From JBGTKH01 sp041744735 (lineage in GTDB: Bacteria; Planctomycetota; Planctomycetia; Pirellulales; Pirellulaceae), in the NCBI GenBank assembly GCA_041744735.1, contig JBGTKH010000222.1, positions 1 to 7,981 of the forward strand: DNA of 7,981 nucleotides, read 5' to 3'. The position numbers and the translations under genes were made by a program. Of the stretch, positions 1 to 5,983 are shown piece by piece. How positions within the stretch are numbered: position 1 is the first letter of the stretch; each line of letters begins with the position of its first letter. The notes beneath the pieces are model-generated. The model worked only from the letters and a program-made list of their open reading frames with translations. It did not search any database and was not told the DNA's origin.

Positions 1-1139
1 TGTACCGGGCGGTCCTTGGCGTACTCGGCGTTCTTGGTCGACGTGCCGATCGCTTGACCGGTCCGCATGCCGCCGCCGGCCAGGAAGGCCATCATTAGCG
101 CGGGCCAGTGATCGCGGCCGGCGCTCATGTTCACGCGCGGAGTGCGGCCGAACTCGCCCCACAGCACCACGGTCACGTCCTTGTCCAAGCCGCGGTCGTG
201 CAAGTCTTGGATCAGGGCGCTCATCGCGCGGTCCAGGTTGGGCAGTTGACGCTTCAGCGTCACGAAGTTGTTGCTGTGCGTGTCCCAGCCGCCCCAGTTA
301 AACGTGACGACGCGGACACCGGCTTCCACCAAGCGGCGGGCTGTCAAGAAGCTGCGACCGTCGTTGCCATAACGTTCGCGGACGGCTGCGTCTTCCTTAT
401 TGATGTCCAGTGCATCGGCGACCTGGCCGCTGGTCACCACACCGACGGCCCGTTGAGTGAACGCATCGAGCGCTTCCATCTGGCCGGTGGAATCCATGTC
501 GCGGCGGATGGTGTCCAGCGACGTCAGCAGGTTGGTGCGGCCTTCGAGCCGTTCGGCAGTCAGCGTGCCGTTCAACTTCAAATCGGTGCCGCTGGGCTGA
601 TACGGCTTGTAGACCGGACCCAAGTAACCGGGGTCGCCGCCGTTGTACGAGATAAAGGCCGGAGCGCCGTTCTCGGAAGCTCCCATCAGTTTCGTCACCA
701 CGCTGCCCAGCGCCGGCCGTCCGCCGACGTTGCGCAGATCGCGCTGATCGTAACCCGACTGAGTCTGATAGCTCGAGTGTTGTCCGGTAGAGCCGATCAG
801 CGAACGAATCACCGCGAACTTGTCGGCCATCGTGGCCAGCGTCGGGAAGTGCTCGCAGATCTCCAGGCCCGGTACGTTGGTCGCGATTGGATTGAATTCG
901 CCGCGGAATTCGATCGGCGCTTTGGGCTTCAGGTCGAACATGTCTTGATGCGACGGCCCGCCGCTCAAGTGAATGTTGATCACCGCCTTGTTGGACGAAC
1001 CGACGTTGGCCGCCGCTTCGGCGCGATACAACTGGGCCAAGGTCAAGCTGCCGAGCCCCATCGCTCCCAGCTTCAAGAAGTTACGCCGTGAAACTCCGTC
1101 ACAATAGTTTGCATTCCTGCCGGAAAAAATCGTCAGCAT
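1..1139 (-). CDS. DUF1501 family protein, Tat-exported, C-terminus cut by window edge
   Basis: The first 379 codons are visible and the reading frame is open to base 1, so the C-terminus is missing, probably several dozen residues by comparison with the family. The start ATG at 1139-1137 has an AAAGGA Shine-Dalgarno 8 nt upstream. Residues 17-25 read SRRNFLKLG, a twin-arginine export motif, followed by a hydrophobic stretch to about residue 37, so export in folded form is expected. DUF1501 hallmarks are GGPSHQDMFDLKP (60-72), GQHSSYQTQSGYD (119-131), GGWDTHSNN (283-291), GEFGRTP (328-334) and GRDHWP (341-346). The family is related to the alkaline phosphatase/sulfatase superfamily, and the Asp/His clusters fit metal ligands. 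Its substrate is not established. In planctomycetes such genes usually follow a DUF1549/DUF1553 cytochrome-type gene. Here the upstream neighbour is unrelated and is separated by a terminator and a promoter, so this gene begins its own transcription unit. Identification of the family is firm; function is unknown. Confidence 0.95.
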   Translation of the reverse strand, partial: MLTIFSGRNANYCDGVSRRNFLKLGAMGLGSLTLAQLYRAEAAANVGSSNKAVINIHLSGGPSHQDMFDLKPKAPIEFRGEFNPIATNVPGLEICEHFPTLATMADKFAVIRSLIGSTGQHSSYQTQSGYDQRDLRNVGGRPALGSVVTKLMGASENGAPAFISYNGGDPGYLGPVYKPYQPSGTDLKLNGTLTAERLEGRTNLLTSLDTIRRDMDSTGQMEALDAFTQRAVGVVTSGQVADALDINKEDAAVRERYGNDGRSFLTARRLVEAGVRVVTFNWGGWDTHSNNFVTLKRQLPNLDRAMSALIQDLHDRGLDKDVTVVLWGEFGRTPRVNMSAGRDHWPALMMAFLAGGGMRTGQAIGTSTKNAEYAKDRPV

Positions 1140-1240
1140 ACATTGGGTCCTTTGCAGCAAGTGGTGGGAACATTTTCGGTGGGACTTTGGTGGGTGTGAG
1201 GAAACCGGCCCTGCTTCCAGCATCCCATATCGCAGCGCCA

Positions 1241-1268
1241 GTTATAACCAATCGGCCGAACGAATCAA
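1241..1268 (-). promoter_or_regulatory. Sigma70-like promoter for the DUF1501 gene
   Basis: On the minus strand a TTGATT -35 (1268-1263, 4 of 6 to consensus) and a TATAAC -10 (1246-1241, 5 of 6) are separated by 16 bp. Transcription would start near 1234, giving a leader of about 95 nt before the ATG at 1139. It lies downstream of the terminator of the preceding gene, as expected for an independent unit. The call rests on motif matching only. Confidence 0.55.
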
Positions 1269-1330
1269 TATCGACTGATACGTTTTTCCAAGAAATCTGA
1301 ATTCCCGCCCGTGTGGTGAATTGGCTGGGT

Positions 1331-1368
1331 AAAAGAAACAGGGCGTCGCGGATGTCCGCGACGCCCTG
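1331..1368 (-). terminator. Rho-independent terminator of the beta-helix gene
   Basis: Two 14-base arms (1339-1352 and 1355-1368) are perfectly complementary, GC-rich, and separated by only TG, so the real loop opens a few closing pairs. On the minus strand the stem is followed by TTTCTTTT (1338-1331), the U-tract of an intrinsic terminator. It sits about 80 bp past the stop of the long exported protein gene and before the DUF1501 promoter. The plus-strand side has a T-run only about 8 nt beyond the stem, and no plus-strand gene ends here, so the minus orientation is preferred. Confidence 0.9.
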
Positions 1369-1448
1369 AGGAAATTCGTTTTTCATCTGCCTACAAACGG
1401 CGAACGTGAGGTGTCATGAGGACCAGAGGACGATCTGAGACACGAACG

Positions 1449-4400
1449 CTACGGAGGGAAGCTGGAATTCAGCGAATCGAAGATGGTCTGGCACGTTCCG
1501 GTTGGCACCGACGAGTAGGACTTGAAGATCGTCGATCGGTCAAAGGAGACGGGCAGGACGTTGCCGCCGTTGTCTTCAAACTGGAAGACGCCGTTGCCGC
1601 CGACGCCACCGGCCGTGTTGTCTTGCAGGAAGAGGCCGCGCGACGACATGTTGTTGGTTAGCTCGATGCAGATCCTGGGCATGTCTGACGCACCGGGTTC
1701 AGCGAGTTCCGCCACCAGGTCGAACATGCCGCCCGCATTGTTGTTGTTAAACTCGTTGTCCCTGACAATCGCGTACATTTGCGAGTTGAAGGATGGCGGC
1801 GGCGGGGGAGCACCGGGGGGCATCGCGGTAACCAGGAACCGTGCGCCTTGCAGGGCGTTGAACTCGGCGACGTTGTTCAACAGTTCCAGGCCGATGACCG
1901 ATTCGAAGTTGGCCACGGCCAAAACGCCTTCGGCCATGTTGTTGTTGATCACGTTGTTCGTCACCGTCGCCTTGAGGACGTTAAACGCCGGAGTCACCGG
2001 CGGTGTCGCGTTATTGACGATGCCCAAGGTGCTAAGATCGATGCCGTTCGACCCGTTGCGCAGGAAGCTGTTCGTATTCAAGAACAGCCGGACATTGGCT
2101 GCGCCGCCGAGCGGATTGGATAAGGCCAGTTCAAATCCGTCACCGGTATTGTCGCTGACCGTGTTGTTCATCGGCGCGTTGGTCACGTTGCCACCCATGT
2201 CCAACGGGCCACCAATCTGCAATTGTGTCGAGCCGGCGACGTCAAAGTGCACGCCGTCGGCATGCGTCCTGACGCGGTTGGAAGTTAACACAACCCGGTT
2301 CATCGTGGTATTGCTCAGAGCATAGAATAGATCGATGCCGTTCGACGCCGAAGCGCCTGTACCGTCGACGACGTTCCTCGAGATGTCGGCTTGGAGGTTA
2401 CTGTTACCGATGAAGTCGCCGTTGATTCCAACCCCCGTCACGGTGTTGTTAACGATCGAGGCCGTCATCAGAGTCGTGCTCGACTGGCCGTCCGTTGAAA
2501 GCTGAATGCCAGCGCCCAGCCCGCGGGTTGCGTTGCCGGCGATCAGCGGGTTATCCCTGATCGACACGATGTGCGTCGCTCCGCCCGTTCCCGGTCCGGG
2601 GCCCGTGTCCGCGGAAACGTGGATACCATTGGCGCCATTGGCACTAATGGACGTGTTGCCCCTGATCGTCGTCGACAGTGTAATCGCGTTGGCTCCGGTG
2701 TTGTCGTTGACCGCGGACACGATGCCGTCGTCGAAGTTCGAGGTAATGGTGTTGCCGGAGATCGTGGCGTCCAGCCGATCGGTGGCCAGTAACGTCGGCA
2801 TGCCCATCGGGCTCAGCGTGTTGTTGGAGATTTCGAGACCGTCGTCGCCGTTCATACTGAGCGTGTTATTGGTAACCGTCAGCACGCCGGGCGTTCCGGG
2901 CGCTGATCCGGCGACGTTCATCACGTTGATGCCGTCCAGAGCCGACATCGTAATCACGTTACGGTCGAGATTGAACGTGCCGCGCGTCACACGCGAACCT
3001 GCCAGCGGATCGGCAATCTCGACGCCGTGGCCGCCCATCATCGTGATCACGTTGTTGTTGATGTTGTAGACGCCGTTATCGATCGAGGGCCCCATCATGC
3101 CGAGGGAACCGGAGATTTGAATGCCGTCGTCCGCCAGGGCCAGGCTGTCGGACGTGATGGTGTTTCCGTCGATCGTTACGGTGGCGGTGTTCGCGTTGGT
3201 AATCTCAATGCCGTCCGAGTCGGGTCCACCGCCGCCACCGCCGGCCGTCGTGTATCGGATTATGTTGTCGGTGATCGTGATGGTTCCGCCGTTCGGCACA
3301 CCGGTCAGATTGATGCCGTCCCGCAGTGGTTCCAAAATATCGTTGGCGCGGATAATCACGTTGGCAGTTGCGCCGGGTGTCCCGACAATGCCGTTGGCAA
3401 AGTTATTGCCCATCGCGTCCGGCGTCATGATGAAACCGGCGACCGTGTTGTCGTTAGCCAGTGTGACAACGTCCCCGCCCGCAGAATGCGTGATGCTGGG
3501 CCGGAGGCCGTCGAGATCGTTGCACAGCAAGAAGCTGCCTCGTTCCACCGTCGGCACAAAGTGCGCGATGCCGTCGGCTAAGAAGAGCTGGCGATCTTTC
3601 AGTGTGATGCCGGCGTCCATGCCGGTCGTCGTGCCATCGCCTTCATGGACCAAGATGATTTGATCTGTAGCCGACGCAGCTTCCGCCGCCGCCAAGGTCG
3701 TGAAGGGACGATCCACCGAGCCGTCACCGCCGGTCGGGCTCGTGCCGGTGTTGTCAACATGATTGACTACCCACAGAGCGCCGGTTCCCGGATTCGTGGC
3801 GAAAATCGGATCCTGGTGCACGCGCACGATGTGATCGTTGCGCTTGGTCAGTTGTGCTTCGCGAGCGCCGGGAGTCACGCCGCGGCCTCGCGATCCGCCG
3901 AAGTACAGCACGACACCCAAGTACCCCGTCGTGTCGAAGCGGTCGTCGTGATTGACTTGAAGGTTGAAGGCCACGCCCTCGGCCGGCTGAACGCTCACGC
4001 CGGCCGTGACGCCCGCGAACGACTTGACGAGGTCCGACTCGAAGTAGTATGTGCCGACGTCGATCAGACCGGCCCACGGCTTAAGACACCCAGGCCGAAT
4101 GCCAATCGTTCCATCCGCGCCTTGCAGCGCGCTGTCGATGCCGTGCTGCACGAGAAAATTTCGTCCCACGAAGCAGTTGGTTGGGGAACCCAGCGTGAAG
4201 GTCGTCGTGCCAACCGGAAAGTAGCCGTTAACGTGGAGCTCGTAGTATTCGTGGAGCACATCGCCGCTCGCCCCAAGCTGTTGAAAGGAATGTCCGAAGA
4301 TTTCCGCCTTATCGTCGTCGTAATCGAACCAGATGCTGGCTCGCAAGTCGCTTTTCATGGCGTCGAAATACACGCCGCGCACGAGGCCGAAGTTGCCAAA

Positions 4401-4727
4401 TAGATTGCCGTTCTCTGACAAGTGCCCGCGGACGTCAAGATTCCACCAGCCGTCCAGAATGTCTTCGCCCAATTCCATGATCACGCCGCCGGAAAAATAG
4501 CTGCCATCGTAGCCCAAGCCGTGATTGACGGCGTTCGCGCCCACCCACACTTGGCCAATGCTGATGTTGCCCACCGGCGACTGAAAGCGTTGCACTAGCG
4601 GTTGGTCGCCGGCCAGCGGGTCGCCGGCCAACGGGTCGCTCGACAACGGGTCGAATTGTGCCGATGCCTCCGTTGCCATCCCGGCAATCAGGAGACTGCA
4701 GAATACGATGCGTAGAAGCGTCTTCAT
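1449..4727 (-). CDS. Exported inverse-autotransporter-like barrel with right-handed beta-helix passenger
   Basis: This 1092-residue protein starts at ATG 4727-4725, 6 nt after a GGAG Shine-Dalgarno, and ends at TAG (1451-1449). Residues 1-23 form a Sec signal peptide with likely cleavage at ASA|Q. Residues 27-44 carry DPLAG repeats. Residues of about 55-280 look like an outer-membrane barrel: alternating aromatic/polar strands, EYYELHVNGYFPVG (160-173), a GVTAGVSV strand with Asn-His-rich turns (239-262), and a last strand ending GVVLYFGG (271-278). The order and motifs resemble the intimin/invasin inverse-autotransporter domain (a family comparison from memory, not a search). After a linker, GDGSVDRPFTTL (335-345) is the usual lead-in to a beta-helix. 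About 17 units then follow to about residue 1060, many roughly 30 residues long, with a [DN]G[IV]x[IL] strand and a TxTIxxNxI strand. Gly-rich (496-501) and Pro-rich loops interrupt them. No catalytic motif, LPXTG or PEP-CTERM is visible. Likely role: surface adhesin or polysaccharide-binding protein anchored in the outer membrane. Substrate unknown. Confidence 0.88.
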   Translation of the reverse strand: MKTLLRIVFCSLLIAGMATEASAQFDPLSSDPLAGDPLAGDQPLVQRFQSPVGNISIGQVWVGANAVNHGLGYDGSYFSGGVIMELGEDILDGWWNLDVRGHLSENGNLFGNFGLVRGVYFDAMKSDLRASIWFDYDDDKAEIFGHSFQQLGASGDVLHEYYELHVNGYFPVGTTTFTLGSPTNCFVGRNFLVQHGIDSALQGADGTIGIRPGCLKPWAGLIDVGTYYFESDLVKSFAGVTAGVSVQPAEGVAFNLQVNHDDRFDTTGYLGVVLYFGGSRGRGVTPGAREAQLTKRNDHIVRVHQDPIFATNPGTGALWVVNHVDNTGTSPTGGDGSVDRPFTTLAAAEAASATDQIILVHEGDGTTTGMDAGITLKDRQLFLADGIAHFVPTVERGSFLLCNDLDGLRPSITHSAGGDVVTLANDNTVAGFIMTPDAMGNNFANGIVGTPGATANVIIRANDILEPLRDGINLTGVPNGGTITITDNIIRYTTAGGGGGGPDSDGIEITNANTATVTIDGNTITSDSLALADDGIQISGSLGMMGPSIDNGVYNINNNVITMMGGHGVEIADPLAGSRVTRGTFNLDRNVITMSALDGINVMNVAGSAPGTPGVLTVTNNTLSMNGDDGLEISNNTLSPMGMPTLLATDRLDATISGNTITSNFDDGIVSAVNDNTGANAITLSTTIRGNTSISANGANGIHVSADTGPGPGTGGATHIVSIRDNPLIAGNATRGLGAGIQLSTDGQSSTTLMTASIVNNTVTGVGINGDFIGNSNLQADISRNVVDGTGASASNGIDLFYALSNTTMNRVVLTSNRVRTHADGVHFDVAGSTQLQIGGPLDMGGNVTNAPMNNTVSDNTGDGFELALSNPLGGAANVRLFLNTNSFLRNGSNGIDLSTLGIVNNATPPVTPAFNVLKATVTNNVINNNMAEGVLAVANFESVIGLELLNNVAEFNALQGARFLVTAMPPGAPPPPPSFNSQMYAIVRDNEFNNNNAGGMFDLVAELAEPGASDMPRICIELTNNMSSRGLFLQDNTAGGVGGNGVFQFEDNGGNVLPVSFDRSTIFKSYSSVPTGTCQTIFDSLNSSFPP
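4604..4653 (-). repeat. 15-bp in-frame tandem repeat encoding the DPLAG units
   Basis: About 3.3 copies of a 15-bp unit (GGTCGCCGGCCAGCG on the plus strand) lie at 4604-4618, 4619-4633, 4634-4648 and partly 4649-4653. The first two copies differ at one base, and the third is more diverged. Because the unit is a multiple of three it adds or removes five residues (DPLAG, DPLAG, DPLSS) without a frameshift. It encodes the mature N-terminus just after the predicted signal-peptide cleavage site. Confidence 0.8.
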
Positions 4728-5075
4728 CGATATCTCCGGCGATGTTCCCCGGCCAAAACGTGCGCATAGCTTACGTGTCCGCTAAAACTGTGACACGTGT
4801 TAGACTCAATCGACACACCCCAAAACGTCTCATGAGTATTTTCCGTACTTTTTGCCCAGCCGGAAAAGCTTGCCAGCCAGCGGCCGATGAGGCTTACTTT
4901 TCGCGCCGCCAGTTGGTGTTCACGTCGGCGGTTTTGAGCTATCGTCAGTGGCCGGCATCCGCGTTTGCGAGCGGCTGCCGCAGCTTGCAAAGCTAGCTGA
5001 TCGCTTCACGCTGCTGCGGTCGCTTAGTCATTCCGACACGGTGGCACAACGGTGCTCGAGCCGTTCGCGTGATGA
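4728..5075. other. Upstream region of the beta-helix gene, no gene seen
   Basis: This stretch has no convincing coding frame on either strand. It should hold the promoter of the beta-helix protein gene. The best -35 match on the minus strand is TTGAGT (4809-4804), but the hexamer 17 bp further on is TTTAGC, a poor -10, so I do not call a promoter. A run reading GGCAAAAAGTACGG (minus strand, about 4842-4855) and the ACGTGTC inverted repeat are the only distinctive sequences. The segment from about 4862 to 5075 shows nothing I recognise. Confidence 0.5.
4773..4798. promoter_or_regulatory. Possible operator: ACGTGTC inverted repeat
   Basis: ACGTGTC (4773-4779) and GACACGT (4792-4798) form a perfect 7-bp inverted repeat with a 12-bp spacer; the right arm is also part of the palindrome ACACGTGT (4793-4800). 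It lies 46-71 bp before the start of the beta-helix gene, where a regulator could act on promoter or leader. Short palindromes arise by chance, so this is tentative. Confidence 0.25.
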
Positions 5076-5258
5076 GTAGCCGAAGTCGCCAGACTTTGGC
5101 CGGACCTCGGGAAAACCAAACTCTGGTTGTGATACCATTTGCTGGATTCGTAGGATGGACGCCCTCGTCCGTCCGATGTTTCACGCGGATTCCTGGTCGG
5201 ACGAGGGCGTCCAACCTACAAACGGTATCACCACCCAAACTCTGGCGAGTTCGGCTAC
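5076..5258. repeat. MITE-like nested inverted repeat, 183 bp
   Basis: The ends are 24-bp inverted repeats (5076-5099 and 5235-5258, 22 of 24 complementary) beginning GTAGCCGAA. Inside them, 5130-5140 pairs with 5220-5230 (10 of 11), and 5150-5171 pairs with 5198-5219 (21 of 22) around a 26-nt loop. The whole element could therefore fold into one long hairpin on either strand. CCAAACTCTGG also occurs directly repeated at 5116-5126 and 5235-5245. No transposase frame is present and no clear target-site duplication is visible, so a non-autonomous element or a REP/BIME-like dispersed repeat fits best. It lies about 50 bp past the greA stop and could also block transcription or protect the greA mRNA 3' end. 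The second, shorter copy near sucD supports a dispersed family. Confidence 0.8.
5150..5219. repeat. Central hairpin of the MITE-like element
   Basis: The arms GTAGGATGGACGCCCTCG... (5150-5171) and its inverted copy (5198-5219) match at 21 of 22 positions with a 26-nt loop. The arms again begin with GTAG like the outer ends, so the element looks like one inverted repeat nested inside another. There is no T-tract at either side, so it is not a classical terminator. Confidence 0.75.
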
Positions 5259-5300
5259 AATTACGAGTTCGGCTACAATTACGAGTTCGGCTACAATGAT
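5247..5300. repeat. Three tandem copies of an 18-bp unit
   Basis: GAGTTCGGCTACAATTAC is repeated at 5247-5264 and 5265-5282, with a third copy at 5283-5300 ending TGAT instead of TTAC. The first 12 bases of the unit are the right terminus of the 183-bp inverted-repeat element, so the array looks like a tandem duplication of that terminus plus 6 bp of flank. It ends 8 bp before the greA stop codon. Confidence 0.9.
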
Positions 5301-5308
5301 CGGGCCGC

Positions 5309-5791
5309 TCACACATCGTCGAAGCGAATCTCGACGACTTCAAACTTCAGCGTCCCTTTGGGAACGTCGATCTTGGCGGTGTCGCCGACTTTTTTGCCGA
5401 GCAGGCCCTGGCCGATGGGGCTGGTGATGAGAATCTTGGCTTTGTCGTAATCTTCCTCGCCGGCGCCGACCAGCGTGAATGTTTCCTCGTCGTCGTAGTC
5501 CAGATCTTTGACCACGACCGTAGCGCCGAACGCGACGACGTCTTTGGGCAGGCTAGAGGTGTCCACTATCGAGGCGCGCGAAAGCTTGTCCTTCAGCAGG
5601 TTGATCTTCGCCTGCAACATCCCCTGAGCCTCACGCTGGCCGTGGTATTCGGCGTTCTCGCGCAAGTCTCCTTCGGCGCGGGCTTTGGCGATTTTCTCCG
5701 CGATCTTCGGCATCTCCACCTGTTCGAGGTGCTCCACCTCGGCCTTGATCTTGCTGTAGCCGGCGCGGGTCATGGGAATATAGTCAGTCAT
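5309..5791 (-). CDS. greA: Transcription elongation factor GreA
   Basis: The 160-residue protein is close to the usual GreA length of about 158. GreA binds in the RNA polymerase secondary channel and stimulates cleavage of backtracked RNA, rescuing arrested complexes. The N-terminal coiled coil spans about residues 8-75. Its tip carries ARAEGDLRENAEYH (37-50), with the acidic pair Asp42 and Glu45 that corresponds to the catalytic tip residues of the family. The C-terminal FKBP-like domain ends with SPIGQGLLGKKVGD and a final EIRFDDV. The start at ATG 5791-5789 is chosen because MTDYIPMTRAGY matches family N-termini and GGAG lies 7 nt upstream. The frame stays open to 6337, but that extension runs through a terminator and sucD and is not GreA-like. 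greA lies 188 bp after sucD in the same direction, with a terminator between them. Confidence 0.97.
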   Translation of the reverse strand: MTDYIPMTRAGYSKIKAEVEHLEQVEMPKIAEKIAKARAEGDLRENAEYHGQREAQGMLQAKINLLKDKLSRASIVDTSSLPKDVVAFGATVVVKDLDYDDEETFTLVGAGEEDYDKAKILITSPIGQGLLGKKVGDTAKIDVPKGTLKFEVVEIRFDDV

Positions 5792-5810
5792 CGTCGCACT
5801 CCGTCGGTCG

Positions 5811-5843
5811 AAAAAATACGACCTCCCACATTCCAGGAGGTCG
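5811..5843 (-). terminator. Intrinsic terminator or attenuator directly upstream of greA
   Basis: On the minus strand an 8-bp perfect stem, CGACCTCC with GGAGGTCG (5843-5836 and 5826-5819), closes a 9-nt loop and is followed by TATTTTTT (5818-5811). This has the form of a Rho-independent terminator. It lies 137 nt past the sucD stop, so it could end the sucCD mRNA. However, the T-run stops only 19 nt before the greA ATG, leaving no room for a normal promoter between them. A greA transcript starting upstream must therefore read through it. Confidence 0.82.
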
Positions 5844-5919
5844 CTCGCGTCGCCCCATTTTCGGCAAAATCTCTCACGCTGTAAAGGCGAGGGGTTAGGC
5901 CAATACTCCAAGTCCACCC

Positions 5920-5983
5920 GTAGCCGAAGTCGTGAGACTTCGGGAGTACCTGAGTCTACCTGAAGTCTCACGACGTCAGCTAC
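5920..5983. repeat. Short dispersed inverted repeat overlapping the sucD stop
   Basis: The arms at 5920-5942 and 5961-5983 are 23 bases long, match at 20 of 23 positions, and are separated by 18 nt. The left arm GTAGCCGAAGTCGTGAGACT is a 21-of-24 match to the outer arm of the larger element at 5076-5099 when 24 bases are compared, so both belong to one family. The arm next to sucD supplies the TAG stop codon of that gene (5982-5980). There is no U-tract after the hairpin. Confidence 0.8.

Noticed and set aside
108..1091. 327-codon plus-strand frame over the DUF1501 gene
   Set aside because: It is the antisense shadow of a clear DUF1501 coding frame; the His/Arg/Val/Gln-rich composition is typical of such shadows in GC-rich DNA.
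1099..1386. 95-codon minus-strand frame between the beta-helix and DUF1501 genes
   Set aside because: It runs through the terminator hairpin, overlaps the DUF1501 start out of frame, has no recognised domain, and is better explained as leader sequence.
1449..1560. C-terminal sorting signal on the beta-helix protein
   Set aside because: The last residues (ending SLNSSFPP) have no PEP-CTERM, LPXTG or terminal hydrophobic segment, so no sorting tag is claimed.
1522..4403. Several plus-strand frames of 180-267 codons over the beta-helix gene
   Set aside because: They are antisense to a gene with signal peptide, ribosome binding site and regular repeats, and they show no domains of their own.
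5247..5300. CRISPR-like array
   Set aside because: The units are directly adjacent with no spacers, only 18 bp long, and no cas genes are present.
4993..5343. 116-codon minus-strand frame over the repeat region
   Set aside because: Its sequence is a translation of the tandem 18-bp units (CSRTRN repeats) and inverted-repeat arms, and it overlaps the end of greA.
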